Assembly (NCBI RefSeq): GCF_002934665.1
Contig: NZ_NIRS01000009.1
Coordinates: 1 to 64,000 of the forward strand
Reading direction: 5' to 3'
Source of the DNA: Pseudomonas laurylsulfatiphila
GTDB lineage: Bacteria > Pseudomonadota > Gammaproteobacteria > Pseudomonadales > Pseudomonadaceae
Length of the DNA stretch: 64,000 nt
The notes under the pieces were generated by a model. The model saw nothing but the letters and a program-made list of their open reading frames with translations, had not been told where the DNA came from and searched no databases. Shown here in pieces: positions 52,617 through 61,992 of this stretch (its first letter is position 1; every line of letters begins with the position of its first letter). The position numbers and the translations under genes were made by a program.

Positions 52617-55600
52617 TCAATGCCGGATCAGCTTGCTGCGCACCTCGGCATCCACCTGTTGATCCAGCTCCCCCCAAAACTGTTGCTTGCCGGCAATCTC
52701 GGCAGCGACCGGCAACCCGTCGCGATACACCAGCCGATTGCTCGCCAGCGCCGGGACTTTCGCACCAGGTAATAGCGTGCCGGCGAGGTTCAGCGGATCG
52801 ACCCCGCACACCGCGACCAGGCTGCCGTCATGGGGTCGACGTCGTACTTCGCGCAGCAACGGAATCGCTTCGGGCAGGGCGAATTGCTCGCCCGCCAGGC
52901 CGCTGACAAAACGTCCCCCACGAATCTCGCCACGTGCCTCCAGGCGATGGAAGGTGCGCAGCAGTTCACGCCAGCTCGGCAGCCAGTCCGCCTCACGTTC
53001 CAGCAAGCGCCAGAACACCACGCCGTAACGACGCAGCAAGGTCATGGCGATGTGTTCCAGGGTCTCGGCCGGCGTTGGCGTGGGACGCTGGTTTTCCACC
53101 ACAGGGGCCATTGGCGCACGTCGCAACAAGGCCCAGCGCCCGGCGTCGTCCATGCCGCCGATGAATGCGCCGCGTCCACGCCGACTGTTGCGCGGCTGGC
53201 GCTTGCTCGCCGGAGTGATCAGCGCGCGTAAACCGGCAAAGCTGTCGGCGTTCACCAGCCCCGCGCCCACCAGTTCCTGCAGGGCGATTTCCAGTTCCGA
53301 ACGCAGCAAGTGCGCCTCATGGATCAGCTCGTCGAAAAACAGCGCGCCATGCTGGCTGAGGGCGGCGTGGACCTTTTGCGTTTTCGGCGACAGCTCGCTC
53401 ACCGGTGTCTGTTCGGTCAAGCCGCTCCAGAGTCCGACCCGGTTGCGCGGCAGCAAGACAATCGGTGTGCTGCGCAACGCGGTGCCGGCGTTTTTGTTGT
53501 GCGCAGTCAAGCGCGTCCACACCAGTCTGCCGCTGCGGCACAACTCATCCAGCCAGGTCGCCGAGTAGTCCTTGATCCGTGCGGGCAGGATGTCGCCGTC
53601 CCAGGCGGAAGCGGCGGCGGGGTAGCCTTCGAATTGCCCGACGATGGCTGGCAACACCGCAGCGCCCTGGCCCTGGCTTGCAGTCGATACATGCTGCCAG
53701 TCGAACAGGAATCGCATGAAATCCTGCAACGCCACCGGTTCGATTTCCCGGCGCAGGCGCTTGACCGTATAGCGGTGAATCCGCGCCAGCAAATGCCGCT
53801 CGCACCATTCTTCTTCAGCGATGCCCGGGGTGAAGCGGCCGCGCAGTACGTAGCCTTCGCGTTCCAGCTGCGCCAGGGTCTGGGTCACTTGTGCTGCGGG
53901 CAAGCCGAGTGGTTCGGCAATGCGATCGAGCACAAGCGGTCCGAAGGCGCTGAGCCGTGCGCGGATCAGTTCGAGGACGGCTTCGTCGGGTGCCCAGGTT
54001 TCATCGAAGTCCGGCAGCGCTTGCAGCGGTGGCGTCAATTCGGCCTGTGGATAAATGTCTCGCAGGCAGTTCAGGCGCTCCAGCGCCAGCCACAGCGATT
54101 GCCCGGCGTTGATCTGTAAACGGCTCGCGCGTCCGCTGTCGGCCAGGGTCTTGAGCCAGGCGAGCCATTGTGGATTGGCCGCGGCCTCGACATCGGTGAT
54201 GCACGCCAGGCTCATCAAGGCCTCGTGCATTTCATCGACACTGCAAGGCACCGGCCAGGCTTCGTTGCGCACGGCGGCAATCGCCTCAGCGTCCAGCGCT
54301 CCGAGGTCGTCGGTGGATTGCGGATCGCTCCAGCGTCGATTGAGTACCGCTTGGGTGCGGCGCTCTTCAAGCGGTGCATCGTCGAGAAAGGTGTAGGGGC
54401 GGGCGCTGAGAATCTCTGCCGCCAGCGGCGAGGGCGCCGGCAAGTCGCGGCTGATCAGGCGAATGTCACCGCGCTCCATGCGCCGTAACAAGGCCAGCCA
54501 GCCTTCAGTGTCCATGGCTTCGTGCAGGCAATCGTCGAGGGTCTGTTCCACCAGCGGATGGTCGGGAATCTCCCGTTCGCCGGCGAGGTTTTCCACGCAG
54601 GCAATCTGATCGGGAAACACGCTGGCGATCAGGTCTTCGCTTTTCATCCGCTGGATTTGCGGCGGGACTTTGCGCCCGCCGCTGTAGCGCGGCAACGCCA
54701 GGGCCACGCCGGCATTCCACCGCCAGCGCACGCCGAACAGCGGCGCGTCGAGCACGGCCTGGATCAGGATGTGTTCGGCGCTGTTGCTGTGCAGGTAGCG
54801 CCAGACATCGTCCAGTTCAAAACTGTGGCTGGTGGACAGCGACAGCACGATGGCGTCTTCGCTGGCGGCGGCTTGCAGTTCGAAGTTGAAGGTGCGACAG
54901 AAACGTTTGCGCAGGGTCAGGCCCCAGGCGCGGTTGATGCGGCTGCCGAACGGCGTATGAATGACCAGCTGGGTGCCGCCGGACTCGTCGAAAAAACGCT
55001 CCATCAGCAGCGTGTCTTGGGATGGCAGGGCACCCAGTGTCTGTCGTGCGCGGGCCAGGTAGTCCACCAGTTGTTCGGCGCTGGCGAGGTTCAGGCCCAG
55101 GGTTTCGGTCAGCCAGTCGAGCGCTGGCTGCAAGTTGCCAGGCGCGGCACCCAACAGGTCGTCGAGTTTTGCCTGCAAGCGCGCCACCGCCGAGGACAAT
55201 TCGGCGCTGCGCCCCGGCGCTTCACCGAGCCAGAACGGAATGGTCGGCGGCTGACCCTGGGCATCCTCGACCCGCACCTTGCCGGTTTCCACGCGCAGGA
55301 TTCGATAGGAGGTATTGCCCAACTGGAAGATATCCCCGGCGATGCTTTCCACCGCGAAGTCTTCGTTGATGGTGCCGATGTTCAGCCCTTGAGGGTCCAG
55401 CAGCACGGCGTAGTCGGCGTTGTCCGGAATGGTCCCGCCACTGGTCACTGCGGTCAGTTTTGCGCCACGGCGACCGCGCAGGGTGCGGCTCACGGCATCG
55501 CGGTGCAGGTAGGCGCTGCGCAGGCCCTGACGCCCGTTGTAGCCCTCGGCGAGCATGTGCAGCAGCGCCTGATAGTGTTTGTCGTCGAGTTCGGCGTAGG

Positions 55601-56933
55601 GCGAGGCGCGGCGCAGCATCGCCAGCAGCGCTTGCTCAGGCCACTCCTGGCAACTGACTTCGGCGATGATCTGCTGCGCCAGCACGTCCAGCGGCGCCTG
55701 CGGGATCAACAAGGTATCGAGTTCGCCCCGGCGCACGCAGTCGAGCAGCGCCGCGCATTCGATCAGGTCGTCGCGGGTGGTGGCGAACAAGCGGCCCTTG
55801 GGCATGCCGCCGACCTGGTGCCCGGAACGGCCGACCCGTTGCAGAAACCCGGCAATCGAACGCGGCGAGGCGATCTGGCACACCAGGTCGACGTCGCCGA
55901 TGTCGATCCCCAGTTCCAGCGACGCCGTGGCGATCAGCACTTGCAGGTCGCCGCGCTTGAGCCGCTGCTCGGCGTCCAGGCGAAACTCCTTGGCCAGGCT
56001 GCCGTGGTGGGCCGCTACGGCGTCCTTGCCCAGGCGTTCGCTCAGGTGACGGCTCAGGCGTTCGGCCAAACGCCGGGTGTTGACGAAAATCAGCGTGGTC
56101 CGGTGTTCCCGGGCAAGGGCGGCGAGGCGGTCGTAGACCAGCTCCCAGACATCGTTGGCCATCACGGCCGACAGCGGCACGGGCGGCACTTCGATGTCCA
56201 GGTCGCGGGGGCGGGCGTGGCCGATGTCGACGATCTCGCACGGGCGGTCGCGACCGACCAGGAAACGCGACACGGCTTCGATGGGTTTTTGCGTGGCCGA
56301 CAGACCGATACGCAGCAGCGGCTCGGGGCAGAGTGCCTGCAGGCGTTCAAGGCTCAGGGCCAGATGGCTGCCGCGCTTGCTGGCGGCCATGGCATGGATT
56401 TCGTCGATGATCACCGTTTGTGTGGTGCCGAGCATCTGCCGACCGGAGTCGGAACCGAGCAGCACGTACAGGGATTCCGGTGTGGTCACCAGAATGTGCG
56501 GCGCCGTCTTGCGCATCGCCGAGCGGTCTTTCTGCGGTGTATCGCCGGTGCGCACGGCTGTGCTGATCTGCAGTTCGGGCAGCCCCATCACACGCAATTG
56601 CTCGGTAATGCCGGCCAACGGGTTTTGCAGGTTGATCCGGATGTCGTTGGACAGCGCCTTGAGCGGAGAGACGTAGACCACCAGGGTTGCATCGGGCAAG
56701 CCTTCGGGGCTTTCCAGGCCGCGGTGCACCAGGTCGTCGATGACCGCGAGAAACGCGGTGAGGGTCTTGCCGGAGCCGGTGGGCGCGGCGACCAGGGTCG
56801 AGCGGCGCTGGCGGATCAACGGCCACGCCCGGGCCTGGGCGGCGGTGTCCGCTGCGAACGTATGGCTGAACCAGGCACTGACGGCGGGGTGGAAGCCGCT
56901 CAGGGCACTGTCTGCGGGGATGGGCAGGTTCAT
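52617..56933 (-). CDS. lhr: Lhr, large helicase-related protein
   Basis: This 1438-aa superfamily 2 helicase shows Walker A APTGSGKT (50-57), the DEIH box (177-180), SAT (212-214), and motif VI QRVGRSGH (365-372). Winged-helix and Lhr-specific domains follow, then a long C-terminal region (Lhr-CTD type) from about residue 870. Lhr is a 3'-5' DNA translocase implicated in repair, and the C-terminal part of E. coli Lhr has been linked to uracil-DNA glycosylase activity. The length is near that of full-length Lhr, not the short Lhr-Core. I placed the start at ATG 56933; the frame is open 56 codons upstream through a REPIN. Confidence 0.92.
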   Translation of the reverse strand: MNLPIPADSALSGFHPAVSAWFSHTFAADTAAQARAWPLIRQRRSTLVAAPTGSGKTLTAFLAVIDDLVHRGLESPEGLPDATLVVYVSPLKALSNDIRINLQNPLAGITEQLRVMGLPELQISTAVRTGDTPQKDRSAMRKTAPHILVTTPESLYVLLGSDSGRQMLGTTQTVIIDEIHAMAASKRGSHLALSLERLQALCPEPLLRIGLSATQKPIEAVSRFLVGRDRPCEIVDIGHARPRDLDIEVPPVPLSAVMANDVWELVYDRLAALAREHRTTLIFVNTRRLAERLSRHLSERLGKDAVAAHHGSLAKEFRLDAEQRLKRGDLQVLIATASLELGIDIGDVDLVCQIASPRSIAGFLQRVGRSGHQVGGMPKGRLFATTRDDLIECAALLDCVRRGELDTLLIPQAPLDVLAQQIIAEVSCQEWPEQALLAMLRRASPYAELDDKHYQALLHMLAEGYNGRQGLRSAYLHRDAVSRTLRGRRGAKLTAVTSGGTIPDNADYAVLLDPQGLNIGTINEDFAVESIAGDIFQLGNTSYRILRVETGKVRVEDAQGQPPTIPFWLGEAPGRSAELSSAVARLQAKLDDLLGAAPGNLQPALDWLTETLGLNLASAEQLVDYLARARQTLGALPSQDTLLMERFFDESGGTQLVIHTPFGSRINRAWGLTLRKRFCRTFNFELQAAASEDAIVLSLSTSHSFELDDVWRYLHSNSAEHILIQAVLDAPLFGVRWRWNAGVALALPRYSGGRKVPPQIQRMKSEDLIASVFPDQIACVENLAGEREIPDHPLVEQTLDDCLHEAMDTEGWLALLRRMERGDIRLISRDLPAPSPLAAEILSARPYTFLDDAPLEERRTQAVLNRRWSDPQSTDDLGALDAEAIAAVRNEAWPVPCSVDEMHEALMSLACITDVEAAANPQWLAWLKTLADSGRASRLQINAGQSLWLALERLNCLRDIYPQAELTPPLQALPDFDETWAPDEAVLELIRARLSAFGPLVLDRIAEPLGLPAAQVTQTLAQLEREGYVLRGRFTPGIAEEEWCERHLLARIHRYTVKRLRREIEPVALQDFMRFLFDWQHVSTASQGQGAAVLPAIVGQFEGYPAAASAWDGDILPARIKDYSATWLDELCRSGRLVWTRLTAHNKNAGTALRSTPIVLLPRNRVGLWSGLTEQTPVSELSPKTQKVHAALSQHGALFFDELIHEAHLLRSELEIALQELVGAGLVNADSFAGLRALITPASKRQPRNSRRGRGAFIGGMDDAGRWALLRRAPMAPVVENQRPTPTPAETLEHIAMTLLRRYGVVFWRLLEREADWLPSWRELLRTFHRLEARGEIRGGRFVSGLAGEQFALPEAIPLLREVRRRPHDGSLVAVCGVDPLNLAGTLLPGAKVPALASNRLVYRDGLPVAAEIAGKQQFWGELDQQVDAEVRSKLIRH

Positions 56934-57000
56934 GCAGCAAGTTATGCGGGTGGGGGACCGAAGATGCAAGTACCGCTCGGGGATCTCTGTTGACTGACAG

Positions 57001-57085
57001 GGCCCCATCGCGAGCAAGCTCGCTCCCACAGGGGGGGCGGTGTTCACAAAACCATTGTGGGAGCGAGCTTGCTCGCGATGAGGCC
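57001..57085. repeat. REPIN, AGCTTGCTCGCGA variant
   Basis: The left arm GGCCCCATCGCGAGCAAG... (57001-57030) and right arm TGTGGGAGCGAGCTTG... (57056-57085) are inverted, with minor mismatches at the outer end. It lies in the 308-bp gap between divergent lhr and the sugar-nucleotide genes. The remaining 57086-57241 shows no gene or clear promoter. Confidence 0.85.
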
Positions 57086-57241
57086 AGCGGCAGCACCACA
57101 AATCCCGAACATCTACACTTTACGGATGACGGTTGCGCACTAAACCCGCAAAATGCAACGATTCCGGCAATTACCAACGACATCGCCTGGGGGCGATGTC
57201 GATATAGCCATCGTTCCAATCAGACTGGGCCTGCTGACTCT

Positions 57242-58126
57242 ATGCGAATGCGCCTTATGTTACTGGGCGGCGGAAATGCCCTTGGGCAGGCGCTGATTCG
57301 CCTCGGTGCGGAGGAAGACATCGGTTTCCTCGCCCCTCGCCCGCCGCAAGACGGCTGGGATGCCGCGAGCCTGACACAACTGCTCGACGACACCCGTCCC
57401 GATGCATTGATCAACCTTGCCTACTACTTCGACTGGTTTCAGGCCGAAGCGGTCAGCGAACAGCGACTGGCCGGCCAGGAACGCGCGATCGAGCGTCTGG
57501 CGGAACTGTGCCAGCACCACAACATCGTTCTGCTGCAACCTTCCAGCTATCGCGTGTTCGACGGTTCCCGCGCCACTGCCTACAGCGAAAAAGACGAACC
57601 GGTGCCCTTGGGCTTGCGGGGGCAGGCGTTGTGGCGGATCGAGCAAAGCGTTCGCGCCACCTGCCCGCAACACGTATTGCTGCGTTTCGGCTGGCTGCTG
57701 GATGACAGCCCGGATGGCGCCCTTGGCCGCTTCCTCGCCCGTGCCGAACAACCCGAAGAACTGCTGATGGCCGACGACCGGCGCGGCAATCCGACGCCGG
57801 TCGACGATGCCGCCCGCGTGATCATTTCAGTGCTCAAGCAGCTCGATTGCGCCGCGCCACTGTGGGGCACCTACCACTACGCCGGGCATGAGGCGACCAC
57901 GCCGCTGGCGCTGGGGCAGGCGATTCTGACCGAAGCTCGCAGCCTGCACCCGCTGGCCATCGAAGCCCCGACCGCCCAGGCCCACGCCGCGCGTCCGGAT
58001 GCTGCGGAAGAGCCGCAACACGCGGTATTGGCCTGCAAAAAAATTCTGCACACCTTCGGGATCAAACCACGCGCCTGGCGTGCGGCGCTTCCCGGTCTAC
58101 TGGACAGGTTCTATCGCCATGGCTGA
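57242..58126 (+). CDS. RmlD-like sugar-nucleotide reductase family protein
   Basis: The 294-aa protein begins MRMRLMLLGGGNALGQALI, a short nucleotide-binding Rossmann segment. It continues with PDALINLAYY and LLQPSSYRVFDGS...YSEKDEPVPLG, which resemble the S/Y/K region of RmlD-type dTDP-4-dehydrorhamnose reductases; the canonical YxxxK is not clear. It overlaps the next epimerase gene by 8 bp, so the two may act together. It corresponds in order to PA4069 beside PA4068 and oprG as I recall. I chose ATG 57242; ATG 57248 is an alternative. Confidence 0.75.
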   Translation: MRMRLMLLGGGNALGQALIRLGAEEDIGFLAPRPPQDGWDAASLTQLLDDTRPDALINLAYYFDWFQAEAVSEQRLAGQERAIERLAELCQHHNIVLLQPSSYRVFDGSRATAYSEKDEPVPLGLRGQALWRIEQSVRATCPQHVLLRFGWLLDDSPDGALGRFLARAEQPEELLMADDRRGNPTPVDDAARVIISVLKQLDCAAPLWGTYHYAGHEATTPLALGQAILTEARSLHPLAIEAPTAQAHAARPDAAEEPQHAVLACKKILHTFGIKPRAWRAALPGLLDRFYRHG

Positions 58127-59048
58127 CGGTCCCGTTTTGATCACCGGTGGTGCCGGTTTCATTGGTTCGCACCTGACTGACGCCCTGCTCGCCAAGGGCC
58201 ATGCGGTGCGGATCCTCGATGACCTGTCCACCGGCAAGCGCAGCAATCTGCCGCTGGATAATCCCAGAGTCGAACTGATCGTTGGCGACGTGGCCGATGC
58301 GGCTTTGGTCGCCCAGGCAATGGCCGGTTGCAGCGCCGTGGCGCACCTGGCCGCCGTGGCGTCGGTGCAGGCCTCGGTGGACGATCCGGTGCGCACGCAC
58401 CAGAGCAACTTCATCGGCACGCTGAACGTCTGCGAAGCCATGCGCCAGGCTGGGGTCAAGCGCGTGCTGTTCGCTTCCAGCGCGGCGGTGTATGGCAATA
58501 ATGGCGAGGGCGAGTCGATCGACGAAGACACCCCAAAGGCGCCGCTGACGCCGTATGCGGTGGACAAACTGGCCAGCGAGCAGTACTTCGATTTTTACCG
58601 TCGCCAGCATGGGCTGGAGCCGGTGATTTTCCGCTTCTTCAACATCTTCGGACCGCGCCAGGATCCGTCCTCGCCGTACTCCGGGGTGATCAGCATTTTT
58701 AGCGAGCGCGCACTTAAGGGTTTGCCGATCACCGTGTTCGGCGATGGTGAGCAGACCCGGGATTTTGTCTACGTCGAAGACCTGGTCGACTTGCTGGTGC
58801 AGGCCATCGAGAAGCCCCGGGTCGAAGCCGGTGCGGTCAACGTTGGCTGGAACCAGGCGACGACCCTCAAGCAAATGCTCGAAGCGCTTGAGGCCGTGGT
58901 CGGCCAACTGCCACCGGTAAGCTACGGCCCGGCGCGCTCCGGTGACATCCGTCATTCCCGGGCGAACAACCGGCGTCTGCTGGAGCGCTTCACTACCTCG
59001 GAGCAGACGCCGATGCATGTGGGGTTGGCGCGGTTGCTGGGGCGATAG
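58119..59048 (+). CDS. NAD-dependent sugar-nucleotide epimerase/dehydratase
   Basis: This 309-aa extended short-chain dehydrogenase has the NAD-binding motif GGAGFIGSHL (10-19), the acid LDDLSTG, S in FASSAAVYGNN, and the YxxxK motif in PYAVDKLASEQY. It most resembles UDP-glucose 4-epimerases. It follows the RmlD-like gene with an 8-bp overlap, and no glycosyltransferase or O-antigen cluster is near, so its product is uncertain. The start ATG 58119 fits the Rossmann N-terminus. A bidirectional-looking terminator follows. Confidence 0.85.
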   Translation: MADGPVLITGGAGFIGSHLTDALLAKGHAVRILDDLSTGKRSNLPLDNPRVELIVGDVADAALVAQAMAGCSAVAHLAAVASVQASVDDPVRTHQSNFIGTLNVCEAMRQAGVKRVLFASSAAVYGNNGEGESIDEDTPKAPLTPYAVDKLASEQYFDFYRRQHGLEPVIFRFFNIFGPRQDPSSPYSGVISIFSERALKGLPITVFGDGEQTRDFVYVEDLVDLLVQAIEKPRVEAGAVNVGWNQATTLKQMLEALEAVVGQLPPVSYGPARSGDIRHSRANNRRLLERFTTSEQTPMHVGLARLLGR

Positions 59049-59068
59049 ATCGCTCACCCGTGGACATG

Positions 59069-59098
59069 AAAAAGGCGCCTTTTTACAGGCGCCTTTTT
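59069..59098. terminator. Bidirectional terminator after the epimerase gene
   Basis: A perfect 12-bp stem AAAAAGGCGCCT (59069-59080) / AGGCGCCTTTTT (59087-59098), with A and T runs included in the stem. It lies 20 bp after the epimerase stop and can also serve the minus-strand oprG 150 bp away. Confidence 0.85.
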
Positions 59099-59133
59099 CA
59101 CGGCCGGAATTTACGTTAAAGCTTGTGCAATTC

Positions 59134-59192
59134 CTGTGGCGAGGGAGCTTGTCGGATCGCCGCACCGTCCCGCTCGACTGCGCAGCAGTCGT
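59134..59192. repeat. Solo REP element related to 50131-50280
   Basis: CTGTGGCGAGGGAGCTTGTC at the left end, then CGCCGCACCGTCCCGCTCGA and CTGCGCAGCAGTCG. It joins the sequence of the right end of the 50131-50280 element (read in reverse) directly to part of its left interior, so it looks like an internally deleted copy. It lies between the epimerase and oprG. Confidence 0.75.
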
Positions 59193-59248
59193 CGTCATTT
59201 TTAAGTCTAATCACCACCAAGCCTCATTCACCACCACGTGAACGTTCT

Positions 59249-59947
59249 TCAGAACTTGTAACCCAGGCCAACCATGTACACAAACGGATCGACATCGACA
59301 TTGACCTTGGCGCGGGTGCCCGGGGCAATCGAGTTGTTTTCAACGGTGGCGCGGGTGTCGATATCGATGTAGCGCACCTGGGCGTTGAGCATGACGTGCT
59401 CGGTCAGCATGTAGTCGGCACCGACCTGCCAAGCCAGGCCCCAGGAGTTCTTCGCCTTGAAGTTACTGAAACCGGCGGACTTGGCTTCGCTGCTGAGGCT
59501 TTCGTCGTAGATCCAGGTGTAGTTGATGCCAGCGCCGACATAGGGCTGGAAGGCCGACTTCGAATCCAGCGGGTAGTAGACCACGCTCAGGGTGGGCGGC
59601 AGGTGTTTCAGGGAACCGAGCTTGCCGTTGGCAGCCGGCAGGGCGGTACCTTTGAGTTTCACGTCATGCTCGAACGGGGTGGCCGCGAGCAGTTCGATCC
59701 CCCAGTTGTTGGTGAGCATGTAGGCGAAGTTCAGGCCCAGCTGCGTGTCGCTGTCCATGGTCGCCTTGCCGCCCAGGTCGGTACCGGCCAGCGGACCCTG
59801 ATCGACCTTCACGCTGGAGCTGTCGGCCTTCGGGTTAACGGTGATGGCGCCCGCACGAAGGATGATGTCACCCGCCTCGTGGGCGTGGGCGAGCGGGGCT
59901 GCGAGCGCGAGGGCAACCAGCGAAGCGCTGAGCAAGGACTTGTTCAT
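59249..59947 (-). CDS. oprG: OprG, OmpW-family outer membrane protein
   Basis: The 232-aa protein has a signal peptide (cleavage likely after AHA, about residue 23). An eight-stranded beta-barrel of the OmpW family follows, with signatures NNWGIELLAATPFEHDV, FQPYVGAGINYTW and the C-terminal aromatic VYMVGLGYKF. OmpW barrels are thought to pass small hydrophobic compounds through a lateral opening. It corresponds to PA4067 oprG, whose expression in P. aeruginosa depends on oxygen and iron through ANR. A near-perfect ANR box lies 66 bp upstream. The terminator at 59069-59098 is downstream. Confidence 0.9.
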   Translation of the reverse strand: MNKSLLSASLVALALAAPLAHAHEAGDIILRAGAITVNPKADSSSVKVDQGPLAGTDLGGKATMDSDTQLGLNFAYMLTNNWGIELLAATPFEHDVKLKGTALPAANGKLGSLKHLPPTLSVVYYPLDSKSAFQPYVGAGINYTWIYDESLSSEAKSAGFSNFKAKNSWGLAWQVGADYMLTEHVMLNAQVRYIDIDTRATVENNSIAPGTRAKVNVDVDPFVYMVGLGYKF

Positions 59948-59984
59948 GGGGGCTCCAGAGGACGTTAAAAATGTTCGATGTCCA

Positions 59985-60026
59985 ATGGTAAGGCGCCTAA
60001 CGATTCGGTCTTTTGATGCAGCTCAA
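59985..60026 (-). promoter_or_regulatory. oprG promoter with ANR/FNR box
   Basis: The box TTGATGCAGCTCAA on the + strand (60013-60026), read TTGAG-N4-ATCAA toward oprG, matches TTGAT-N4-ATCAA at 9 of 10 positions. TACCAT (59990-59985 on the minus strand) stands about 32 bp from the box centre. That is right for a class II activated promoter with a start near 59978, 31 bp before the ATG. Confidence 0.75.
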
Positions 60027-60063
60027 TGAAAGTGGGGCAGGAGTGATTTTTGTGGTGTTGCTG

Positions 60064-60165
60064 ATGGCCTCATCGCAAGCAAGCTCGCTCCCACAAGGAG
60101 TTGCGCAATGCTGAAGATTTTTGTTTCAACATCGAACCTGTGGGAGCGGGCTTGCCCGCGATGGC
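60064..60165. repeat. Diverged REPIN upstream of oprG
   Basis: Left arm TGGCCTCATCGCAAGCAAG... (60065-60094) and right arm CTGTGGGAGCGGGCTTGCCC... (60138-60165) are imperfect inverted copies of two REP subtypes. It sits between oprG and the DUF3299 gene, which both read on the minus strand. Confidence 0.75.
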
Positions 60166-60195
60166 GATTGTGTTGGCGACAAGGAAACTCCGGCT

Positions 60196-60729
60196 TCACT
60201 CCGGCAATTCATACAGATAAATCTTGTCCGCCTCCATCTGATACCCGGCATCCGCCAGTTCGCTGGTGGACGCCTTGACCTGCATTGCGCCCTCGATCCA
60301 GTACGGCTGATACAGCTCGTCGAGCTTCACGCCGACTTCGCTCTTGACGTGCACGATCTGGTTCGACGGCGGTGGCGGTACGTGGATGCAGGCGCCGAAA
60401 TAGGGCACCAGCAGAAACTCCGTGGTGCGTCCTTCCTCGCTCACTTCCAGCGGCACGATGTAACCCGGCAGACGAATGTTCTGACCATCGAGGGTCTTGA
60501 CCACCGGTGCGTTGGGCAAGTCTTGCTTGGCCGCCGGCGCTGACTCGGCCAACAGTGCATTGCTCATCTGCGACAGGTCATGCAGCGGCGTCATGTTCGG
60601 CACTTCTTTCGGCGCATCCGGTGGAATCATCTCCGACCAGGTCAAATCTCGCGGCTGGGCTGCCCACAGGGGCAGGGCGACCAACATCAACAGCGCAAGT
60701 ACAGCGCGGGGCATTTTCAACGTCCTCAT
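60196..60729 (-). CDS. DUF3299 exported protein
   Basis: The 177-aa protein has a signal peptide (MRTLKMPRAVLALLMLVALPLWA, cleavage near residue 23-24) and a DUF3299 domain with the motif YFGACIHVPPPPSNQIVHV. C114 and H116 there look like possible metal ligands. It is the last gene of the zinc-type operon and overlaps the ABC permease stop by 4 bp (ATGA), so it is translationally coupled. It matches PA4066 by order. No biochemical function is known to me. Confidence 0.82.
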   Translation of the reverse strand: MRTLKMPRAVLALLMLVALPLWAAQPRDLTWSEMIPPDAPKEVPNMTPLHDLSQMSNALLAESAPAAKQDLPNAPVVKTLDGQNIRLPGYIVPLEVSEEGRTTEFLLVPYFGACIHVPPPPSNQIVHVKSEVGVKLDELYQPYWIEGAMQVKASTSELADAGYQMEADKIYLYELPE

Positions 60730-61991
60730 AAGCGGATCGACAGGCCATCGGCCAGGGATTGGCGATAGGCGCGCCAGGCCGGCACGCTGCCCATCAGCAG
60801 CGCGGCGATCAGGATGCCACCGAGCAGTGTCCATTCATACTCGCTCGGCCAGGACAGCGGCAGGAGCAGGCCGTAGTTGGCTTGCACGTAACCCTGGGCC
60901 GCCGCGATGCACACATACAGCAATGCCACACCGGCGATCACGCCCGACAGCGCCAGGGCAAAGGCTTCGAGCACCAGCAGCGTCGCGATGTGCCAGGGTC
61001 GCGCACCCACCGAACGCAGGATCGCCATTTCTCGACGGCGTTCGTTGAGGCTGGTGAGAATGGCCGTGAGCATGCCGATCAACCCGGTCAGCACCACAAA
61101 CAGCGAGACCACGAACAAGGCTTTTTCCGCGGTGCCCATCAGGCTCCAAAGCTCCTGCAGCGCCACGCCCGGCAGGATCGCCAGCATCGGCTCACCACGG
61201 AATTCATTGATTTCCCGTTGCAGGGCAAAGGTCGAAATCTTGTTGTTGAGACCGAGCATGAACGCGGTGATCGCTTGCGGCGTGAGGTCCATGTTGCGCG
61301 CCTGATCGGCGGTGATTCGGCCCTCGCCCCGGGCCGGCACACCGTTATGCCAGTCGATGTGAATCGCTTCCATGCCGCCAAGGCTGATGTGCAGCGTGCG
61401 GTCCACCGGCGTGCCGGTGCGTTTGAGAATGCCGACCACGGTGAATGGCTTGTCGTCGTGCTTGACCAGGCTGATTGCCGCCACGCCGTGGGCCAGCACC
61501 AGTTTGTCACCGAGTTTGTAGTGCAGTGCCTCGGCTACTTCGGCACCGAGCACCACTTCGAACGGGTCGGTCGCAAACGCCCGGCCATCGGCCAGCTCCA
61601 GGTGTTGCTGGCGGCCGTACTGGTAATGCTCGAAGTAGGCTTCCGTGGTGCCCATCACCCGGTAGCCGCGATGGGAATCGCCGAGGGACATCGGGATCGC
61701 CCACTTCACTTTCGGGTTGTTGGCGAAGTGCTCGAAGCTGTCCCAGCGGATGTTGTTGGTGGCGTTGCCGATACGGAACACCGAGTACAGCAACAGGTTC
61801 ACCGAACCTGAGCGAGCGCCGACGATCAGGTCGGTGCCGCTGATGGTGCTGGCGAAACTGGCCTTGGCCTCGGTGCGTACGCGCTCCACCGCCAGCAGCA
61901 GGCACACCGACAAGGCGATGGCGAACGCTGTGAGGATCGCGGTGAAGCGGCGGTTAGCCAGGCTGGCCATCGCTAGACGAAACAGATACAT
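60726..61991 (-). CDS. MacB/FtsX-type ABC permease
   Basis: The 421-aa protein has one N-terminal helix (about 17-37), a large periplasmic domain and three C-terminal helices, the four-helix MacB/LolE/FtsX plan. The cytoplasmic coupling segment NERRREMAILRSVGARPW is conserved. This class moves periplasmic or membrane substrates by mechanotransmission and is not a classical importer. The ATPase gene ends 2 bp before its start codon at 61991. It is in the position of PA4065. I discarded 51 upstream codons that are open but lie in the ATPase gene. Confidence 0.88.
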   Translation of the reverse strand: MYLFRLAMASLANRRFTAILTAFAIALSVCLLLAVERVRTEAKASFASTISGTDLIVGARSGSVNLLLYSVFRIGNATNNIRWDSFEHFANNPKVKWAIPMSLGDSHRGYRVMGTTEAYFEHYQYGRQQHLELADGRAFATDPFEVVLGAEVAEALHYKLGDKLVLAHGVAAISLVKHDDKPFTVVGILKRTGTPVDRTLHISLGGMEAIHIDWHNGVPARGEGRITADQARNMDLTPQAITAFMLGLNNKISTFALQREINEFRGEPMLAILPGVALQELWSLMGTAEKALFVVSLFVVLTGLIGMLTAILTSLNERRREMAILRSVGARPWHIATLLVLEAFALALSGVIAGVALLYVCIAAAQGYVQANYGLLLPLSWPSEYEWTLLGGILIAALLMGSVPAWRAYRQSLADGLSIRL

Positions 61992-61992
61992 C

